Positions 57,094 through 64,000 of a stretch of DNA of 64,000 nt are shown here, one piece after another. The notes under the pieces were generated by a model that was not told the DNA's origin, ran no database searches, and saw nothing but the letters and a program-made list of their open reading frames with translations. Where the stretch lies: positions 31,448,005 through 31,512,004 of the forward strand of contig OZ029917.1 of NCBI GenBank assembly GCA_964023275.1. The letters are read 5' to 3'. The position numbers and the translations under genes were made by a program. The stretch is from Norana najaformis (Eukaryota > Annelida > Clitellata > Crassiclitellata > Hormogastridae). Position 1 is the stretch's first letter; each line of letters opens with the position of its first letter.

Positions 57094-60000
57094 GCTGCAG
57101 TTCAGTTTTAGAGTGTCCACAAATTAAATTACAAGTACGTTGTAAATGTATGCACTAAGTAAATTTTTGGCTGTTTCTTTTTAAAATCTTGCATACCATT
57201 TTTCTCAAAAACCTTATGTGATGCAAAAATTCTGAGAACACTGCTATATTCAGTGTGCCAAATTCTATATAAAACAGCTGAAGTTTCTTTGGATGCAAAA
57301 AAAAGTTAAAATTTGTTGATCAGTGATATATTTCATGTTTGTGTGTAATTTATTACATACTGATGTTGACATCCATTCTTAAGCTGTTTCAAAATTATTG
57401 GTAATAATTGGTGTTTTGTTAGAGAACATACATTGCACACTTTCATCTTATTTTAACAAATCCTAACTTGAACTTTTCAATAATTTTCCTATCCGAATAT
57501 GCATTAAGATTTAACCTTAAGTGAAATTTATAAACATTTTATCACCGAAAATGTTTTCAATATACAATAAATATAAATATTATTTCACTTATAGATAAAA
57601 ATATAAAAAATATATAATAGGTAGTTTGATGGATGGCAGTTGAAAGAGCTGGGAAAGAATTTCTTTCAAGTGATGCTGTTACGTTGTTGAAATACAACAT
57701 ATTAGGGCTTGGAGAAAGTGAAGAGTCATGACACTTGTGCTGTTGGAAAGAGGATCTGGGAGTGCCATAGCCCTACCCAGCAGGGTCTGCAGTTGGGGGT
57801 GGTGTTACGAACTCCTATGTGGGATCTGGGGCTGAGCCCCTGCTGCAAACATTTTTTATTGAATTTTAGAGGCAATTTTCAAGTACTGTGAAGGGTATGG
57901 GAAAGAACAAGTAACTAATTAGCATTTATTTACATGCAGATGCTAACACTGGCATATTTAGAAGTTGCATGACAGGGAGGGCATGATGTAGATGAGTCCA
58001 ACTGAAGTTGATGTGCAAGTTATTAAACCGAAGTATACACAATTGTTCGTTTGGCAGTTTGTTAATTAAAACTTTCCACTGCATTGCATTTTCTTCTCAA
58101 AACTAAAATACAATGCAGACATTTTCAGCTCATCTGACTTACAAACATGTCATACAATTGTAAATAGGTTCTTAGGTTCTTAATGGTACAACACAACTGT
58201 TCAGATATTCACATACATATGTACTACACACATGCATACACACATATATATATATACATTATACATATATCTGGCCTGGAAACATACCTGACTTTTAATT
58301 ACCCAATGCCCCTTCCCTAAATCTACCACAGATGTTGACACATGGGAACCAGTAACCACACTAAAGATTCAAGTATTAAGAACAGACTGTGTTGACCTAG
58401 TTAATGAAGTAGCACCGGCATCTGTTGTAAATTTGTTGATGTGTTGGATGGTGGCATTTATATGAAATCTGTTTTAGACAGTCTGATGTTTATTGTTAGA
58501 TGATTGTAAATAGGAGTTTTATGTGTGAAGTAATAATTAAGTGGTAATTACAGTTGGATGATGTCTCTGTAATATCTTCTTCTTCTGTTTTTTACTGTCA
58601 TATTAATAAATGTCTCTAAATTCTACTGAGAGTGTTTTTATTGTTGTCTGAATAATTTTCATCTATTTTGGTAGTCTTTTAGATTTCAGGAATTTGTGAA
58701 TTTCTGTGACTGTCTCCTATCGTCTTCTCCTAAATTGCATTATCTCTCTAATTAAATTCATAGATTGTCTCAACTATTTCGTTTATTGCCAGTGGCAGTA
58801 CATATTGCCTGTGTATCATCTGTATGAGAATCATTTTTACGCCATCTCAGTAACTTCTGAGTCCTTGTGAGATTCAAGCCATGTATGTTATTTAGGTTAG
58901 AAACCGATGTTGTGTTAGATGTGGGCAATTGTTAGACATACACTAGGAAAAGAGAAGACTGGTTCTACTTAACTTTTGCACTGAAATTAAAAACAGCTTT
59001 CCAGTAAATTACTGATCCAGCGTTTGTGCCATTTTAATTGCATGTTGCTCATGATTTTAACTCTATTTTGTCTGTTCTGACAAATAGTCGTCAATAGAAA
59101 TTTCTGGCTGTGTTTCTATAGTTATTGCAATGTATGGATACAATCTTTTTTGTAAATAATAAAGAAATATATGTGAAGGTACTGCATAAAATATTGTCTA
59201 TCTCTGTATGCAAAACTTTAAATACAATAACATTACTTATGAAATAACCACTTATACGTATATATGTATATATTTATCAGAAATCATGCAGTGGGATTCA
59301 ATATTTAATAGGCATATAAGGCCTGTTTAATCACAGGCTGCCACAGATATTACAGCCTATTGTTAACAGCTAGGCCTACATAGCTTTATAGTCTGGAATA
59401 GGTTGCTGACCTTCTGTAAAACTGAAACTTCTGGACTGATTGACTTCAGAGTTGAATCTGGTAATTATTTTGTGGAGGTCTCCCCGGCAAACGTTTGTTC
59501 TCATTGTTTGGGTTTCCAGTGGTGCTCTTAGTGACACCGAGCATTTACATGGCATGTTCATTTTTGGAATTTTTTTGTTTCTCAAAACAGCCTACAGGCC
59601 ACATGCCATGATCGATTTATATGCACAGTGTCTCGTTGGACGCCATTTTGTCACTGGACGTGCCTTCGGGGCCTTTTCTTACTGAGAGCATGCAAAATTT
59701 GTCAGAAATATGTCCACAGGGCAAGAACTATGAAAAATATTAATATTCACTATTGCTGACAATTTATTACCAATTTTTGAATTTTTCAGAAATTAACCCT
59801 GTGTACTTACATATGCATATTATATGTGTGCTTACTTGTATATGTATATATATATTGTATACATATGTATATTTCTGTTTTAGTGGACACCTATGTGAAT
59901 TCCTTCTTGCCTGCATCTACCTAACATTGTGTGTGTGTGTATGTACAGAATGTAGTTTTGTCAGTTTTGTTTGCATTTGACTATCCATGGTTATGCTACA

Positions 60001-60289
60001 CTGCCTTATATTTGTACAGTCAGGGGCTGGACATTGTGCCAGCTGTGCCTCTGAGATTCCTCTGGACTTGTAAAAGTTGCTCTTGTTTAACCCCTTTCTG
60101 TGTACATGGTATTGCAGTCTTGTTCACTGGAATTTCTAGTGTGTGTCTTAGGTGGAGGGGTAACTGGCTTGAATTGCAGTCCATTCAGTGCTTATTAAAT
60201 TCAAATTCTTTTAGGAGTTAAACTTCTCCAGATAGGTGAGAAATTTGCTTTTGAATGTCCTTGCACTGCCTCCTTATTTGATGGCTGAA
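57094..60289. other. CpG-poor spacer
   Basis: No gene is supported in either strand. Contents are AT-rich sequence, a TATA-rich tract near 58215-58265 and 59820-59870, and one TAGGCCTA at 59371. Only two CpG occur in 57901-58200. It could be intron or 3' UTR of a large gene, but no exon was found. Confidence 0.45.
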
Positions 60290-60395
60290 GACAGACAGAC
60301 AGACACACACACAGACACACACACAGAAGGATAGAGAAATGAGAGGGGGTGTGATCAGAAGAGGTTGAGAGGCAGATAGACAGACAGACGCGGAT
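60290..60395 (+). repeat. AGAC/CACA microsatellite cluster
   Basis: Mixed (AGAC)n and (CA)n tracts with an imperfect second AGAC stretch near 60372. Confidence 0.85.
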
Positions 60396-61077
60396 AGACA
60401 GACTGATTATCTGGGAACAAGGTACCTTACAGGAAATTGGGGAAGAACAGATATTACACAATATTGACTGAGAGTGACACAGTAGGTGCTGGAGAAGATA
60501 GGTTGGAAATATTCATTTCTTTATGAAGAAATGCTGTAATCCACTGAGGGGAAATGTAAATGTACACAGTTTTTTATATAGCAACCATATAGCCTCAACC
60601 CTGCTCACTTTTCAATGAATCCTTCAAGAAGCGCCCTTTGTACTGTTTTTTTTCCAAGTAAGGTGATGCTTTATTATAAAATATGAAGGGTCACTTTGTA
60701 TGCAGAAAGGGTCAAGGGCAGAATGAGAAGGGTCAAGGTTAGACAAGGCTGCTTTAGAAAACACATTCATACATGTAATAAAGGTCACACTTGACTCAGT
60801 GTAATGATGTGTAATTTATTTAGATAAGTTTGTTTGCATTTCCTGTTTTGTTTCGTCTGTTCTGTAGACTTTGTCTGTTGTCATGCATCGAAATAGGCTG
60901 TTTGCTGAGAGGCGTTCATTTGGTTGTTGCTTGTTCTGTATGCAAGGCAGTGAAGCAGTCTCTGGCATTTGGCGATGCAAACGCCTGAGCGGTTAAGAGC
61001 CTCATTTGGGTCAGTTTGTCTGCTCTCCTCTGAAGACATGCAAGGCCGCTGCATCGTCTGTTCCAGAAAGGCAGACA
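60396..61077. other. Spacer, nothing recognised
   Basis: CpG-poor DNA without supported genes or repeats. Confidence 0.5.
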
Positions 61078-61190
61078 CACGGACGGACGGACGGACGGAC
61101 GGACGGACGGGCGGACGGGCGGGCGGGCGGACGGACGGGCGGACGGGCGGACGGGCGGGCGGACGGACGGACGGACGGACGGAAGGACAG
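61078..61190 (+). repeat. GGAC/GGGC tetranucleotide array
   Basis: About 28 units alternate between GGAC blocks and GGGC blocks. It shares its basic unit with the pure array at 31646-32014 but has diverged in a patterned way (blocks of GGGC). Confidence 0.95.
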
Positions 61191-62229
61191 GGCGGCCGGC
61201 AAGGCAGCGCTGGCACATAAATTACTTGTGGTGAATTGAATGAGCTGACAGACGTGTTCTGACCTTGAGACAGAATTTATTGATTTCTGTCAATCTGTCT
61301 GCATCTGATATTCCCCTCGGAAGAAGAGGCGGAGGAGGAGGAGGAGGTCCTAGACAGGACCAATGACTGCTGGTCTCGGCAGCCACTGCCAAGCACCCAC
61401 AGCTGACCAGTTTGGGGAAGAGGTCTGTCTGGGTCACTCGTGACGTAGACAGTTTTTGGAGCAGCTTTCTGTGCAATGGTGGATGGACCGGAAAATGGAA
61501 TCGAGTGAAGGTTTGTGTTTTGGTCATATATAAGGAAGTCTTTTGTGAATGCAAAACAAGTCTGCAGTTTTTTAATCAACATGCAACTTAGGCTGTACTT
61601 TGGTATGGCAGTCTACCTGGTTTAATTTTCTCTGTATACAACTGTTTACAAATTCTATGAAAAGTGATTTAAGGTAATGTAATAGAACATTTATATATTT
61701 GAAAATTTTATGTCCTCACAAAAAGGCTGCATTATGTTAGACTTATGGATTAATGGTGAATTAAATTGTAGTAAAATTGGGCTTGGAGATTATCTGGAGA
61801 TGCATGTTTGCTGCTGTCCAGGCAACATTTAGTGGTGCAAAGCAGAAGGAATTTGTAATTAGGATTAGACATTGTTTTAGGAAGATGGGTCAGTGCTTAT
61901 GGTTGAAAATGGTTTCAGCAATGGTAAAGTCCTGGTTGGATGGATGAACCTAAGTGTTTAATATGTTGGCTGGTGGTCAGTCAATGTGTGCAGGTTCAGG
62001 CTTCTTCATGTCTCAACACTCGACATCGTCATCGAGTGGTCCCTTTGGCATAGATGCTGGTGCTATATAAATATGCACATTGGGATAATTTGTGGTTGGA
62101 GGCAATGGGGTGGGGTGAGATTTATAGGCAGGAGAGATGTGGATTTGGGAAATTTATCCTAGTTGGCAATAGTCTCCAATTAACTCTGCTGGAAATTTTG
62201 TCCTGAAGAGTGGCTTGCATGAGTTGTTT
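61191..62229. other. Spacer, nothing recognised
   Basis: A purine run (ggaggaggaggaggagg) lies near 61330. No gene is supported. Confidence 0.5.
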
Positions 62230-62600
62230 AGTTGGGGGAGTCCAGCATCTAGATAAAAATTGAGGGGGTCTGGGATAGTGAGCCCCTCATAACTATGGGG
62301 TCTGGGAAGTCATTGTAATGTCCCCCATTGAGCTCTGGAGTGGAGCCTCAGAAGTCAATGCATTTTGAAGCATTTAGTATGAAACTGAGCACATTTAGGC
62401 TACATGTTTGTGCTACCTTTCCTAGCTAGGAGGTCCAATACCTGGATGAATGTTGAGGAGGTCTGAGACAATGAGTGCAGATGACTTGAGTCCCCCAAGG
62501 AATAGGGGGTCTGAGGAAGGAGCATTGTATACTGCCTAGCGGGTCCGAGACGGAACCCTAAAGGAAAATGCATTTTTCTGAAATAAAACAGGACTTGAAT
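62230..62600 (+). repeat. Degenerate two-unit tandem duplication, about 190 bp
   Basis: Unit 1 (about 62235-62400) and unit 2 (about 62428-62600) share gagtccagcatctagata/gaggtccaatacctggatg, attgagggggtctggga, gggg.ctgggaa, gtggagcctcagaagtcaatgcatttt. A related ggatctggggctgagcccc string occurs near 57823. Confidence 0.55.
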
Positions 62601-63979
62601 CCATAAAATTGTCTGGAAAATACTTTTTATTGCATCACAGTTATATTCCTTGATGGAGCAACATCATGAGCCACATGAAAATCTCATCAGATCTACATGA
62701 ATCCCAAGGTTAATGGTCTTGGCCTCAGGGGTTCGTTTGAACCCCAGGACTACTTGGCCAGGTATGCCACCTTCCCTGAATATGCATGACCTACGTGCAG
62801 TATGATAAAACCCCTTGAAAAATGTTTGCATTAGCCTTCAAACAGGTGTTTACCCTGTCTAGATCAGGCAGTAATTCTATAAAAGGTAACTTCTACTTGG
62901 ATATTCCATAATCTGATTATGATACTCAGAGCATTGGGTAAATCTGATCTTTTAACATATGTTGTGCTTGTTAAAAGATCCACAGAAGAATAAGTGGCAA
63001 CCTTATCTTTCTAGTGGTGTTTTACAATAAAAACTCTTGGAAGTGATGTTTAGGAAGAGCAGACACGAGTTAATATTCAGTGAGTTGCTCACAGTGAAAC
63101 TGTCTGCATATGAAATGCATTCACTGTCTGCTTAGGCCAGGTGGTACTGTAGCCTTCTGTGTTAAAACCATTACACAAGAAATGACTGGCAGTGGGCTAC
63201 AGTGGATGTGCTGTGACACTGGTCAATCTGTTTTCTCCCATTAGTGTCTTTCGTTAGCAGACATTTCTTTAAGGTGTATGCAGTAACTGTAAACCCTTGA
63301 AAGTAAGTAATGTTGGGTAATAGAAGACACTGTTGTGGACAAACAAATACAAAACACAAGTATTTTAGCTTACAGGCAGACATGAGTAAAGTAGACGATG
63401 TTAGAGCTCAGTTGTGTTAGTTTAATACAAATGCTGTATGAATAGTAGCGCTTAGCTATTGGTTGATGCTGCTAGACGTTACATCTGAGAGTCCTGTGTT
63501 TATTATTGGACTGTGAAGGGCATTGTGTTTTAATTAAATCAGAGATAACTTCCATTTGAAGGACCGTGATTTACAGAGCAGACTGCTGATGTGCAGGATG
63601 TTGCATTTTTAAAATAGCAACCTGGCTGAACTGACTTTTGAACCCTACAGCAATAGATGCCCCCCCAGTAGACACAACTGATATTTCTCTCTGATTTCAC
63701 GTGGACCATTTTCTACTGCTAATGCTCTATAGGACCGTTCCTTTTGTAAAGTGGAGACCATTTGTGATAAGACCACTGAATTTTGGAATCACTTTTTGCA
63801 ACGCCTGTTTAGTGCTAGAACCATTAGTTAGGGTACTGTTTAGGAGCTGAGAAGACTACTCAAATTCAGCATTTGAGACAATGTTGAAAACTTGCATGAT
63901 AGCAGAAATATGATGGCAGAGGACATGATTTTCTGTGAATTAATGAGCAAGCGAGCGGGTGAGTCATATGCTACATATC
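62601..63979. other. CpG-poor spacer
   Basis: Short frames lack domains. No RNA gene or repeat family was recognised. Confidence 0.5.
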
Positions 63980-64000
63980 TGGGCATTTATATAGCACCGT
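63980..64000 (-). mobile_element. Probable start of an inverted LINE/SINE 3' end
   Basis: The last bases, gggcatttatatagcaccgt, resemble the inverse of the 'acggcgctatataaat' terminus seen at 22850-22870. The element would continue beyond the window. Confidence 0.35.

Overview
The window is eukaryotic, very probably metazoan nuclear DNA: introns are implied, short-interspersed elements with tRNA-like heads and 5'-truncated non-LTR retrotransposons are dense, and one exon encodes a sclerostin/SOSTDC1-type cystine-knot protein. I take it to be a marine invertebrate but cannot name the phylum. Coding content is tiny; most of the 64 kb is transposon debris, minisatellites and unannotatable spacer.

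Layout. 1-4.5 kb: spacer, a tRNA-headed repeat and two tandem arrays (33 bp, 16 bp). 4.56-8.44 kb: a decayed MULE-type transposon (FLYWCH finger plus transposase core) split by a 2.6-kb DNA element with long inverted ends, one transposase-like gene and a matching 4-bp flank (ATTA) on each side. 8.4-14.9 kb: spacer, short-element copies and a minus-strand LINE remnant. 14.9-15.35 kb: terminal exon of a secreted BMP/Wnt-antagonist-like gene. 18.4-21.8 kb: a 3.4-kb array of 45-bp units with a 351-bp higher-order period. 22-32 kb: LINE 3' ends, a polypyrimidine tract, a 20-bp array and an exceptionally pure GGAC tetranucleotide array. 32.8-33.8 kb: degenerate ~300-bp tandem repeat. 35.4-36.7 kb: a LINE fragment split by a 21-bp minisatellite. 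37.6-38.8 kb: a gag-like remnant between direct repeats. 39-41.4 kb: palindromic GATCC modules and two LINE fragments. 42.5-43.0 kb: a two-helix membrane protein gene. 44-50 kb: a fold-back element, LINE fragments, SINE, and a broken Ty3/Gypsy-like integrase. 51.7-64 kb: CpG-poor DNA holding a fairly intact LINE 3' half, a SINE, a second broken copy of the transposase-like gene from 5.4 kb, and otherwise unannotated sequence.

Only two loci look like host genes: the cystine-knot exon (14908-15350, +) and the membrane protein (42516-43010, -). The rest records repeated insertion and decay. Recurrent themes are nested insertion, tandem repeats that arose inside transposon coding sequence, a shared ~45-bp 3' stem-loop module on many LINE/SINE ends, a 20-fold excess of the octamer TAGGCCTA, and an abrupt fall in CpG density near 51-52 kb. 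All homology calls were made by eye from translated sequence, without database search.
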